Shown here one piece after another: positions 30,225-38,450 of a stretch of 64,000 bases of DNA. The notes beneath the pieces were generated by a model that ran no database searches, had not been told where the DNA came from, and saw only the letters and a program-made list of their open reading frames with translations. The DNA is taken from positions 310,001-374,000 of the forward strand of contig JACKLM010000004.1 in the NCBI GenBank assembly GCA_024235895.1, written 5' to 3'. This DNA comes from Burkholderiaceae bacterium (GTDB lineage Bacteria > Pseudomonadota > Gammaproteobacteria > Burkholderiales > Burkholderiaceae_C). How positions within the stretch are numbered: position 1 is the stretch's first letter; every line of letters starts with the position of its first letter. The position numbers and the translations under genes were made by a program.

Positions 30225-30542
30225 ATGGGTGTCAACTTGTCGATCAAGGACGTGCCGGACGAGATCGCCGAGCGGCTTCGTCAGCGCGCCGCGCGCAACC
30301 ACCGATCGCTGCAGGGGGAATTGATGTCCATCGTCGAGCGGGCAGCCGCCGACACGACGGCCGATACCTCGGCCGACGGCCGGCTGCGGACCGGCGTCGC
30401 CGGGCGCTCCTGGGTGCAGGGCTGGAAGTCCATCGAGCAGCTCATGGCCGAGCGCGAGGCCGCGGGTTGGCAGCGCGACCCGCGCATGGCCGAGCTGCCG
30501 CGGGGCGTGGACATCGTCCGCGCCGACCGCGACAGCCGGTGA
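30225..30542 (+). CDS. FitA/VapB-like ribbon-helix-helix antitoxin
   Basis: 105-residue protein. The N-terminal 45 residues (VNLSIKDVPDEIAERLRQRA, then ARNHRSLQGELMSIVERA) form the Arc/FitA ribbon-helix-helix fold that binds DNA. The C-terminal part (WKSIEQLMAEREAAGW) should bind the toxin. Its TGA overlaps the GTG start of the PIN toxin. A palindromic operator lies upstream. The pair interrupts the usual ahcY-metF neighbourhood. Confidence 0.87.
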   Translation: MGVNLSIKDVPDEIAERLRQRAARNHRSLQGELMSIVERAAADTTADTSADGRLRTGVAGRSWVQGWKSIEQLMAEREAAGWQRDPRMAELPRGVDIVRADRDSR

Positions 30543-31009
30543 CCTCGGTGCGCGCATCCTCGTCCGCGGCGCAGGCGACGCGGACGCTGTTCCTGGCCGA
30601 GCCGCGGCCGGTGTACCGGCCCCGTGCTCCGCTGGTCGCGGATTGCAGCGTCATCGCGAGCAGCCTGTTCGAGGAAGTCGATGCCGGGCAGGCCACCGAG
30701 GCGCTGCGTGACCACGAGCTGCATGCGCCGGCGCTGCTGCCGTTCGAATTCGCCAACGTGGCGCGCAGCAAGTCGCGCGCCGGCGCCCCGGCCGAACGCT
30801 TGGCCATGGCCTTGCAGGCCTTCGAGGGCCTGCGCGTCGAGCTTCACCCCGTCGACGTGACGCGGCTGCATGCGCTCGCGCTGCGGCACCGTATCACGGC
30901 CTACGATGCCGCCTACCTGGCGCTGGCCCTGGCGCTGCCGGCGCCGCTGCTGACCTTCGACCGCGGGCTGGCGGACGCCGCGGCCCGCGCGCAAGGCGAG
31001 CCTCGATAG
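30539..31009 (+). CDS. PIN-domain toxin (VapC/FitB-like)
   Basis: 156-residue PIN ribonuclease. Acidic residues are seen at VADCSVIAS, FEFANVARSK, AYDAAYLALAL and TFDRGLADAA, the four expected positions. The GTG at 30539 overlaps the antitoxin stop (GTGA). The first 32 residues before the PIN core are unusual, so a later start is possible. The toxin should be a tRNA- or mRNA-cutting enzyme kept inactive by the antitoxin. Confidence 0.85.
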   Translation: MTSVRASSSAAQATRTLFLAEPRPVYRPRAPLVADCSVIASSLFEEVDAGQATEALRDHELHAPALLPFEFANVARSKSRAGAPAERLAMALQAFEGLRVELHPVDVTRLHALALRHRITAYDAAYLALALALPAPLLTFDRGLADAAARAQGEPR

Positions 31010-31073
31010 ACCGACCCATGCCGCCGCCTGCGAGCAGAACGCCGCGGGCGGCCAGTCCGCACGGTGACCCCTC

Positions 31074-31910
31074 ATGACGCTTCCCGTCCCCGTCAGCTTC
31101 GAATTCTTCCCCCCCAACACGCCGGCCGGCGACGACAAGCTGCGCGGCGTCGTCGCCGAGCTGGCCGCGCTGCGGCCCGAGTTCTTCAGCGTCACCTACG
31201 GCGCCGGCGGGGCGACACGCGACAAGACGCTGGCCACGGTGCGGGCGATCGCCGCCATGGGGCATGAGGCGGCGCCGCACCTGTCCTGCGTCGGCGCCAC
31301 GCGCCAGACCCTGGCCGAGATCCTGGCGACCTACCGCGCGCAGGGCATCCGCCGCATCGTCGCGCTGCGCGGCGACCTGCCCAGCGGCACCGCGGTCGCC
31401 AGCGGCGAGTTCCGCTTCGCCGCGGACCTGGTGCGATTCATCCGCGAGACGCAGGGTGCGGACTGGCGCCTCGAGGTCGCCGCCTACCCCGAGTACCACC
31501 CGCAGCAGCGCTACGCGGCGCGCGACCTGGACCACTTCGCCGCCAAGATGCGCGCCGGCGCCGACGCGGCGATCACGCAGTTCTTCTTCAACGCCGACGC
31601 CTATTTCCACTTCGTCGACGAGGCGCGCCGGCGCGGCGTCGAGGCACCGATCGTCCCCGGCATCATGCCGATCCACAACTACGCCCGCATCGCGCAGTTC
31701 GCGGCCCGCGACGGCATCGAGATCCCGCGCTGGGTGGCGCTGAAGATGGAAGGCTTCATGGACGACGCCGCCGCGGTGCGCGATTTCGGGCTCGACGTCG
31801 TGACCCGGCTGTGCGAGCGGCTGCTGGCCGGCGGCGCGCCGGGGCTGCACTTCTACACGCTCAACCAGTCGGCGCTGGCGCTCGAAATCTGCCGTCGCCT
31901 CGGGGCCTGA
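31074..31910 (+). CDS. metF: Methylenetetrahydrofolate reductase
   Basis: FAD enzyme reducing 5,10-methylene-THF to 5-methyl-THF, the methyl donor for methionine. The 278-residue TIM barrel starts with VSFEFFPPNT, and contains the catalytic Glu in that segment, SVTYGAGGATRDKT, the ALRGDLPSG loop, VAAYPEYHP and TQFFFNADAYF, all family signatures. It lies downstream of ahcY and the TA module, and convergent with the folate cyclo-ligase gene. Together with metK and ahcY it completes most of the methyl cycle in this window; the methionine synthase is elsewhere. Confidence 0.97.
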   Translation: MTLPVPVSFEFFPPNTPAGDDKLRGVVAELAALRPEFFSVTYGAGGATRDKTLATVRAIAAMGHEAAPHLSCVGATRQTLAEILATYRAQGIRRIVALRGDLPSGTAVASGEFRFAADLVRFIRETQGADWRLEVAAYPEYHPQQRYAARDLDHFAAKMRAGADAAITQFFFNADAYFHFVDEARRRGVEAPIVPGIMPIHNYARIAQFAARDGIEIPRWVALKMEGFMDDAAAVRDFGLDVVTRLCERLLAGGAPGLHFYTLNQSALALEICRRLGA

Positions 31911-31962
31911 CCGCCGCGTCGAGTGCCTGTGCGGCGCCGCGCCGCTGCGCCGCCGAGGGTGC

Positions 31963-32553
31963 TCAGGCGCCGACCCGCATCCAGTGCACGCCGTCTTCGG
32001 TCAGGATCGCGTCCAGCGGCACGTCGTGCGGCTCGGGCACGAGCCAGGGGATGAAGCCGTGCGCATACCCCAGCCCGACCGTGAACGGCCGCGGCTTCAG
32101 CGCCGCGAGCGTGCGGTCGTAGAAGCCGCCGCCGTAGCCCAGCCGCATGCCGCCCGGGCCGAAACCGACGCAGGGCACGAGCAGCATCTGCGGGTCGAAG
32201 GCCTCGGTGTCCCTGGGCTTGGGGATGCCGTAGGCATCCTCCTCCATCGGACAGCCCGGGTACCAGACGTGGAAGCGCAGCTGCCGCGTCGAGCGGTCGA
32301 CCACCGGCAGCCCGATGCGGCGCCCGGGGTCGGCCTCGCTCCAGCGGTACAGCGCCGGCAGGGCGTCGAACTCGCCCTTGATCGGCCAGTAGGCGCCGAT
32401 CGTCGTCTCGCGCCGCCCGAGCAGCCATACGCGCAGCACTTCCTGCAGGTGGACCGAGCGCTGGTGCCGGTCGACCAGCGCCTGCCGCTCGGCCTGCAGC
32501 TGGCGACGCAGCAAGGCCTTGTCCTGGCTGGGTTGGAAGGGTGACGTGGGCAT
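31963..32553 (-). CDS. 5-formyltetrahydrofolate cyclo-ligase
   Basis: ATP-dependent enzyme (196 aa) that returns 5-formyl-THF to 5,10-methenyl-THF. Signatures: the N-terminal KALLRRQLQAERQAL, the substrate site YWPIKGEFD, LLVPCVGFGPGGMRLGYGGG, and FYDRTLA. It is convergent with metF, and a GC hairpin (31931-31953) lies between the two stops. It is one of several one-carbon genes in the window (metF, purU, ahcY, metK). Known also as YgfA/Fau. Confidence 0.93.
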   Translation of the reverse strand: MPTSPFQPSQDKALLRRQLQAERQALVDRHQRSVHLQEVLRVWLLGRRETTIGAYWPIKGEFDALPALYRWSEADPGRRIGLPVVDRSTRQLRFHVWYPGCPMEEDAYGIPKPRDTEAFDPQMLLVPCVGFGPGGMRLGYGGGFYDRTLAALKPRPFTVGLGYAHGFIPWLVPEPHDVPLDAILTEDGVHWMRVGA

Positions 32554-32623
32554 CGGCGGAACTGCGGCGGTTGCGCTGCATTGTCCTCGCCTTCGCGGTC
32601 ATGCGCGAGCGACAGGGCTGCGC

Positions 32624-32629
32624 TAAATT
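32624..32629 (+). promoter_or_regulatory. Candidate -10 box of slt
   Basis: TAAATT ends 6 nt before the ATG at 32636, so +1 should be the A of the start codon. Confidence 0.4.
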
Positions 32630-32635
32630 CGACGC

Positions 32636-34684
32636 ATGGCATCGCGGTCACGATCGTTTGCAGCCCTGCGGCGTGCCGGCATGAGCGCCCTCGTGATCGG
32701 CGCCATGCTGCTCGCATCGGCGTCGGTGCGCGCCCAGGGCGTCGATGCACTCGTCCTCGAGGCGCGCAAGAGCTGGGACGCCAAGGATGCGCCTCGCCTG
32801 GCCGAGCTGCGCGAGCAGGCGATCGCGGCGTCGCATCCGCTGGCGCCCTGGTTCGACTACTGGGCGCTCAACGCGAGGCTGGGCGAGGCGACGGTCGACG
32901 AGCTCGACGCCTTCTACCGCCGCTGGAGCGGCAGCTATGTCGAGGACCGGCTGCGCAACGACTGGCTGCTGGAACTCGGCAAGCGGCGCGACTGGACGGC
33001 GCTTCGGCGCGACTACCCGCGTTTTCGCATGGACGACGACCGCGAGGTGCGCTGCTACTGGCTGCTGACCGAGCACTTCGAGGGCAAGCCGGTGCGCGCC
33101 ACGGCGCTGCAGGCCTGGCTCGCCCAGCAGCGCGACGACGACGGCTGCGCGCTGATGGCGCAGGCGCTGGCCGCCTCCGGCGAGCTGACACGCGACGACC
33201 TGTGGCTCGGCGTGCGCCATGCGTTGCAGGCCAACCGGCCGAAGGGGGCGCGCCGGGTGGCGGCGCTGATCGATGCGTCAGCCGAAGCGGCGCTGGCGGC
33301 GGTGCTGGACAACCCCGTGCGCTGGATCGCCCGGCAGACCAAGTCGCGCCCGCATGGCGACCGCGCCGAGCTGGTGCTGGCGGCGCTGCTGCGCATCGTG
33401 CGCGAGGACCCGGAGCTCGGTGCCGCGCAGATCGGCGATTGGGAGCGGCGGCTGCCCCGCGAGCACGCCGCGCAGGCCTGGGCCTACGCCGGCCAGCGCG
33501 GTGCGCTGCGGCGGCTGCCGCAGGCGGCCGACTGGTTTGCGCGCGCCTGGTCGCTGCTGCCGGACGATGCGGTCGGCCCGGGATGGCAGCCCGAGACGCT
33601 CGAATGGGGCGTTCGCGCGGCGCTGCTCGGCGAGGGGAGCGACGCCGCGCGATGGCGTCTGGTGCGCCGGACGATCGAGGGCATGCCGGCCGCGCTGCGC
33701 GCCGAGCCGGCCTGGGTCTACTGGCACGCGCGGGCGGTGCGGGCGCTGGCGCCGCCGGGCGAGCCGGGCGACGCCGCGCGCGCGGCCGCCGACGCGGCGC
33801 TGGCGGCGATCGCCGACGGCATGCACTTCTACGGCAAGCTCGCGGCCGAGACGCTTGGCCGCGCGGTCCCGCTGCCGCCGGATCCGCCGGCGCTGCAGCC
33901 GTCCGAGCGCGAGGCGGTGCGCGCGATGCCGGGGCTGCAGCGTGCGCTGCTGCTGATCGCGCTCGGGCTGCGCAGCGAGGGCGTTCGCGAGTGGAACTTC
34001 TCGCTGCGCGACCTGCCCGAGGCCCTGCCGCGCGACCGCGCGCTGCGCGCCGCGGCCGAGATGGCGTGCGAGCGCGAGGTCTGGGACCGCTGCATCAACA
34101 CCAGCGACCGCACGTCCGGGGAGGTCGACCTCGCGCAGCGATTCCCGATGCCGCTGCGCGAACACGTGCTGCGCGCCGCGCGCGACGTCGAGCTCGACCC
34201 GGCCTACGTCTACGGGCTGGTGCGCCAGGAATCGCGCTTCATCATGGATGCGCGCTCGCACGCCGGCGCCAGCGGGCTGATGCAGCTGATGCCGGGCACC
34301 GCGCGCTGGACCGCACGCCGCCTGGGGCTCGACTACCGCCGCGCGATGATCAACGACCGCGACCTCAACCTGCGCCTGGGCACGAGCTACCTGCGCATGG
34401 TGCTCGACGACTTCGAGGGACGCATCGTGCTGGGGGCCGCGGCGTACAACGCCGGGCCGAACCGGCCGAGGCGCTGGCGCCAGGGCAGGGAACTCGAGCC
34501 CGCCGCCTGGATCGAGTCCATCCCGTTCGACGAGACGCGCGACTACGTGCAGAAGGTGGTCTCGAATGCGGTCTACTACGGCGTGCGGCTGGGCGGGCGC
34601 GACCCTTCGCTGACACGGCGGCTGGGCGGGCCGGTGGGCCCGCGGCCTGCCGACGCGCCGGCGGAGAATCGGGACCTGCCCTGA
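32636..34684 (+). CDS. Soluble-type lytic murein transglycosylase
   Basis: Periplasmic enzyme that cleaves peptidoglycan to form 1,6-anhydro ends. The 682-residue protein has a signal peptide (LVIGAMLLASASVRAQ, cleavage near residue 33) and a long alpha-superhelical U-domain (about 40-480). The C-terminal SLT domain has catalytic E532 (LVRQESRF), GASGLMQLMPGTA, LGTSYLRMVLDDF and AAYNAGPNR. It is of the Slt70 type. It begins the conserved slt-epimerase-cca cluster. The predicted transcript is leaderless. Confidence 0.94.
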   Translation: MASRSRSFAALRRAGMSALVIGAMLLASASVRAQGVDALVLEARKSWDAKDAPRLAELREQAIAASHPLAPWFDYWALNARLGEATVDELDAFYRRWSGSYVEDRLRNDWLLELGKRRDWTALRRDYPRFRMDDDREVRCYWLLTEHFEGKPVRATALQAWLAQQRDDDGCALMAQALAASGELTRDDLWLGVRHALQANRPKGARRVAALIDASAEAALAAVLDNPVRWIARQTKSRPHGDRAELVLAALLRIVREDPELGAAQIGDWERRLPREHAAQAWAYAGQRGALRRLPQAADWFARAWSLLPDDAVGPGWQPETLEWGVRAALLGEGSDAARWRLVRRTIEGMPAALRAEPAWVYWHARAVRALAPPGEPGDAARAAADAALAAIADGMHFYGKLAAETLGRAVPLPPDPPALQPSEREAVRAMPGLQRALLLIALGLRSEGVREWNFSLRDLPEALPRDRALRAAAEMACEREVWDRCINTSDRTSGEVDLAQRFPMPLREHVLRAARDVELDPAYVYGLVRQESRFIMDARSHAGASGLMQLMPGTARWTARRLGLDYRRAMINDRDLNLRLGTSYLRMVLDDFEGRIVLGAAAYNAGPNRPRRWRQGRELEPAAWIESIPFDETRDYVQKVVSNAVYYGVRLGGRDPSLTRRLGGPVGPRPADAPAENRDLP

Positions 34685-34820
34685 GCGTGGTCCGCTCGCG
34701 TCCGGCCGGACGCGTTCGCGGCGGGTCACGGGGTGCAGGTCCGGCGCCTGGGCCCGGCCCGGGCCACGCCGCGGGGCGCTCCGTCCGCCGACCCGGTCCT
34801 TCGTCGTCAGGATCACGATC

Positions 34821-35813
34821 ATGAATGCCACGCTGCCTCCTTCCCCCCCGTCGCGCCTGCTCGTGCTCGGCGGCACCGGCTTCGTCGGCCGCTCGCTGTG
34901 CGAACGCTGGCTGCGCCGCGCCGGCGGCACCGGCCGGGTGCGCGTGCCGACGCGCCGGCTTGCGCACGCGCGCGACCTGCAGCCGCTGCCGACGGCCGAG
35001 ATCGTCGAGGCCGACGTCCACGACCGCGCGGCGCTCGAGCGCCTGCTGGCCGGCTGCGACGCGGTCGTCAACCTGGTGGCGATCCTGCACGGCAAGCCGG
35101 CCGACTTCGAGCGTGTGCACGTCGAACTGCCGCGCAGCCTGGCCGCGGCCTGCCACGCCGCCGGCGTCGCGCGCGTCGTGCACGTCAGCGCGCTGGGCGT
35201 TCCCGATGGCGACGCGGCGTCGGCGCCGTCGGCGTACCTGCGCAGCAAGGCGCGCGGCGAGGCGGTGCTGCGCGAGGCGGGGCTCGCGCTGACGATCCTG
35301 CGTCCGTCGGTCATCTTCGGCGCCGACGACCGGTTTCTCAACCTGTTCGCCCGCCTGCAGGCGCTCGCGCCGCTGGTCCCGCTGGCCGGTGCGCACGCGC
35401 GCTTCCAGCCGGTCTGGGTCGAGGATGTCGCCGGTGCGATCGTCGCCGCGCTGGAGCGCCGCGACACCGTCGGCCGCATCTTCGAGTGCGCCGGCCCGCG
35501 TGAATACACGCTCGCGGAATTGGTCCGGCTGGCCGGTCGATGGGCCGGGCACGAGCGCGCGGTGCTGCCGCTGCCCGACGCACTCGGCCGCGTGCAGGCC
35601 GCGCTGATGGCGCTGGCGCCGGGCGAGCCGCTGATGAGCGCCGACAACCTGGAGTCGATGAAGGTCCCCAACGTCGCGAGCGGGCGTCACGAGGGCCTGG
35701 AGGCGCTGGGCATCGCGCCGGCGGCGCTGGAGGCGGTGGCGCCGGGCTACCTGGGTCCGCATCCAGGGCGTTCGCGGTTCGGGGCCTTCCGCGCCCGCGC
35801 GCGGCAGCGTTGA
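34821..35813 (+). CDS. NAD(P)-binding epimerase-like protein (complex I NDUFA9-type)
   Basis: 330-residue short-chain dehydrogenase of the extended/atypical class. The N-terminal dinucleotide-binding motif is LLVLGGTGFVGRSL, followed by IVEADVHDRAAL and YLRSKARGEAVLREAGLALT. It resembles the NDUFA9 subunit of complex I and similar proteins, which bind NAD(P)H without known turnover. The gene lies between slt and cca, an order conserved in betaproteobacteria. Function unproven, perhaps linked to membrane quinone metabolism. Confidence 0.85.
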   Translation: MNATLPPSPPSRLLVLGGTGFVGRSLCERWLRRAGGTGRVRVPTRRLAHARDLQPLPTAEIVEADVHDRAALERLLAGCDAVVNLVAILHGKPADFERVHVELPRSLAAACHAAGVARVVHVSALGVPDGDAASAPSAYLRSKARGEAVLREAGLALTILRPSVIFGADDRFLNLFARLQALAPLVPLAGAHARFQPVWVEDVAGAIVAALERRDTVGRIFECAGPREYTLAELVRLAGRWAGHERAVLPLPDALGRVQAALMALAPGEPLMSADNLESMKVPNVASGRHEGLEALGIAPAALEAVAPGYLGPHPGRSRFGAFRARARQR

Positions 35814-35907
35814 ACCCGGCCGCGCCCTGCCGTCGCGGCTGGAGCGGCCACTCCGCCCGGGCCATCCGCGGCCAGCGGCTGCAACCCCCCACTGCGGCCC
35901 GACGCGA

Positions 35908-37224
35908 ATGACCGAGCCCCGCGACCCCGCCGAGCCGCTGCAGCCGTCGCAGATCTACGAGGTCGGCGGCGCGGTGCGTGACGCGCTGCTCGGCCGGCCG
36001 CCCGGTGACCGCGACTGGGTCGTCGTCGGCGCCACGCCCGGACAGATGATCGCCGCCGGGTTCAAGCCGGTCGGGCGCGACTTCCCGGTCTTCCTGCACC
36101 CGACCACGGGCGAGGAGTACGCGCTCGCGCGCACCGAGCGCAAGTCCGCCCCCGGCTACCACGGCTTCGTCTTCCACGCCGCACCCGAGGTCACGCTGGA
36201 GCAGGACCTGGCGCGGCGCGACCTGACGATCAATGCGATCGCGCGCGCCGCCGACGGCAGCCTGGTCGACCCCTTCGGCGGCCGGCGCGATCTGCAGCAG
36301 CGCGTGCTGCGCCATGTGTCGGACGCCTTCGCCGAGGACCCGGTGCGCGTGCTGCGGCTGGCGCGGCTGGCGGCGCGGCTGCACGAGTTCACGATCGCGC
36401 CGCCGACGATGGCGCTGGCGCGCCGGCTGGTGGACGCGGGCGAGGTCGACCACCTGGTGCCCGAGCGCGTCTGGCAGGAGCTCGCGCGCGGGCTGATGGA
36501 ATCGCGCCCGGACCGCATGGTCGAGGTCCTGCGCGACTGCGGCGCGCTGGCGCGGCTGCTGCCCGAGCTCGACCGCCTGTGGGGCGTGCCGCAGCCGGCG
36601 GCGCACCACCCCGAGGTCGATACCGGCGAGCACCAGATGCAGGTGCTGCGCCAATGCGCGCGGCTCGCCGCGCCGCTGGCGGTGCGCTGGGCCTGCCTGA
36701 TGCACGACCTCGGCAAGGGCACGACGCCGCGCGACCGCTGGCCGCGCCACCTCGGGCACGAGGCGCGCGGGGCGAAGCTCGCGCGCGCGGTCGCCGAGCG
36801 GCTGCGCGTGCCGGGCGACTGCCGCGAGCTGGCCGAGGTCGTCGCGCGCGAGCATGGCCACGTCCACCGCAGCGGCGAGCTCGGCGCCGCCGCGCTCGTG
36901 CGGCTGCTGCAGCGCTGCGACGCGCTGCGCCGGCCGCAGCGCTTCGACGAGCTGCTGCTGGCCTGCGAATGCGACGCGCGCGGCCGCAGCAGGCGCGAGG
37001 ACGACCCCTACCCGCCGCGCGCGCAGCTGGCGCAGGTGCTGCGCTGGGCGCTGGCGGTCGATGCAGGCGCGGCCGTCGCCGAGGCGCGCGCGCGCGGGCT
37101 GGCGGGGCCGGCGCTGGGCGACGCGGTGCTCGCGGCGAGGGTCGCGGCGGTGCGGCGCGGGTTGTCCGCGGGCGGCGATCCCGGCGCCGCTTCCGTCAGC
37201 GATCCCGGTGGGGAGCGCGCCTAG
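35908..37224 (+). CDS. cca: tRNA nucleotidyltransferase (CCA-adding enzyme)
   Basis: Adds or repairs the 3'-CCA of tRNAs; class II nucleotidyltransferase of 438 aa. Seen: YEVGGAVRDALLG (G-loop), the metal-binding DRDWVVVG, and EEYALARTERK (motif with RxxRxK-type contacts). RRDLTINAIA and the nucleotide-choosing region EDPVRVLRLARLAARL follow, and then a C-terminal HD domain (MHDLGKGTTPRDRWPRHLGH) with phosphohydrolase residues. Betaproteobacterial enzymes with the HD domain also have phosphatase activity. It follows the epimerase and precedes ilvE. Confidence 0.96.
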   Translation: MTEPRDPAEPLQPSQIYEVGGAVRDALLGRPPGDRDWVVVGATPGQMIAAGFKPVGRDFPVFLHPTTGEEYALARTERKSAPGYHGFVFHAAPEVTLEQDLARRDLTINAIARAADGSLVDPFGGRRDLQQRVLRHVSDAFAEDPVRVLRLARLAARLHEFTIAPPTMALARRLVDAGEVDHLVPERVWQELARGLMESRPDRMVEVLRDCGALARLLPELDRLWGVPQPAAHHPEVDTGEHQMQVLRQCARLAAPLAVRWACLMHDLGKGTTPRDRWPRHLGHEARGAKLARAVAERLRVPGDCRELAEVVAREHGHVHRSGELGAAALVRLLQRCDALRRPQRFDELLLACECDARGRSRREDDPYPPRAQLAQVLRWALAVDAGAAVAEARARGLAGPALGDAVLAARVAAVRRGLSAGGDPGAASVSDPGGERA

Positions 37225-37257
37225 AATCGCCCCATCGAGCACCGAAGGAAGACTCCC

Positions 37258-38181
37258 ATGTCGATGGCCGACCGCGACGGCAAGATCTGGATGGATGGCG
37301 CGCTGGTGGACTGGCGCGATGCCAAGGTCCACGTCCTGACGCACACGCTGCACTACGGCTGCGGCGCCTTCGAGGGCGTGCGCGCCTACGAGACCCCGGC
37401 CGGCACGGCGGTCTTCCGCCTGCGCGAACATACCGAGCGCCTCTTCAACAGCGCCAAGATCCTGCGCATGAAGATCCCGTTCACGGTCGAGCAGGTGATG
37501 GACGCGCAGCGCGAGGTCCTGCGCGCCAACGGCCTGAAGAGCGGCTACATCCGGCCGCTGACCTGGATCGGCTCGGAGAAGCTCGGCGTCAGCCCCAAGG
37601 GCTGCAAGGTGCACCTGATGGTCGCCGCCTGGGCCTGGGGCGCCTACCTCGGCGAGGAGGGCATGGCGCGCGGCATCCGCGTCAAGACCAGCAGCTACAC
37701 GCGCCACCACGTCAACATCACGATGACGCAGGCCAAGGCGGTGAGCAACTACACGAACTCGATCCTGGCCAACATGGAGGCCACCGACGACGGCTACGAC
37801 GAGGCGATGCTGCTCGACGCCGCCGGCTTCGTCAGCGAGGGCGCGGGCGAGAACCTGTTCGTGATCAAGAAGGGCGTGGTCTACACGCCGGACCTGTCGG
37901 CCGGCGCGCTCAACGGCATCACGCGCGACACGATCTTCGCGATCTGCCAGGACCTGGGGCTGAGGCTGGTCGAGAAGCGAATCACGCGCGACGAGGTCTA
38001 CATCGCCGACGAGGCCTTTTTCACCGGCACCGCGGCCGAGGTGACGCCGATCCGCGAGCTCGACCGCATCGCGATCGGCGCCGGCGCGCGCGGACCGATC
38101 ACCGAGAAGATCCAGTCCGCGTTCTTCGACATCGTCGGCGGGCGCAATGCGAAGTACGCCGAATGGCTGACCCGGGTGTGA
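37258..38181 (+). CDS. ilvE: Branched-chain amino acid aminotransferase
   Basis: PLP enzyme (307 aa) that transfers amino groups between glutamate and the keto acids of leucine, isoleucine and valine. Signatures: IWMDGALVDWRDAKVHVLTH, HYGCGAFEGVRAYET, the Lys of the PLP-binding region (AKAVSNYTNS), the EGAGENLFVIKKG segment and FFTGTAAEVTPI. GAAGGAAG lies 6-13 nt before the ATG at 37258; a second ATG is two codons in. A TAGAAT box (about 37221-37226) upstream predicts a short leader. The downstream zinc-ribbon gene starts 8 bp after its stop. Confidence 0.95.
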   Translation: MSMADRDGKIWMDGALVDWRDAKVHVLTHTLHYGCGAFEGVRAYETPAGTAVFRLREHTERLFNSAKILRMKIPFTVEQVMDAQREVLRANGLKSGYIRPLTWIGSEKLGVSPKGCKVHLMVAAWAWGAYLGEEGMARGIRVKTSSYTRHHVNITMTQAKAVSNYTNSILANMEATDDGYDEAMLLDAAGFVSEGAGENLFVIKKGVVYTPDLSAGALNGITRDTIFAICQDLGLRLVEKRITRDEVYIADEAFFTGTAAEVTPIRELDRIAIGAGARGPITEKIQSAFFDIVGGRNAKYAEWLTRV

Positions 38182-38189
38182 GGCGCGCG

Positions 38190-38411
38190 ATGGCCAGGAC
38201 CGAGACCCCCGACGCGCCGGCCGTCGTCGAGCTCAGGGCCAGCGACCTCGTCGGGCCCGGGGTCGTCTTCTGCCCGAACCCGAAGATGCCGCTGTGGCGC
38301 AACCACCCGCGCGTCTTCATCGACGTCGCGAGCACCGGCGAGGGGCGCTGCCACTACTGCGGCACGGTGTACCGGCTCGCCGCGGGCGAGAAGCTCGCGC
38401 ACGCGCACTGA
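38190..38411 (+). CDS. Zinc-ribbon protein (zf-CHCC family)
   Basis: 73-residue protein with the CHCC zinc-binding pattern: Cys in VFCPNPKMPLW, His in RNHPRVFIDV, and Cys-X2-Cys in GRCHYCGTVYRL. The same family includes the NDUFS6-type subunit of complex I, but stand-alone copies next to ilvE are common in Burkholderiales and their role is unknown. It begins 8 bp after ilvE and is probably co-transcribed. Confidence 0.88.
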   Translation: MARTETPDAPAVVELRASDLVGPGVVFCPNPKMPLWRNHPRVFIDVASTGEGRCHYCGTVYRLAAGEKLAHAH

Positions 38412-38450
38412 GGACGACGCGCCCTCGGGACGCACCGCCCCGGCCCGGAC

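Noticed and set aside
31010..31073. Riboswitch ahead of metF
   Set aside because: The 64-bp gap shows no pattern resembling the SAH or SAM aptamers.
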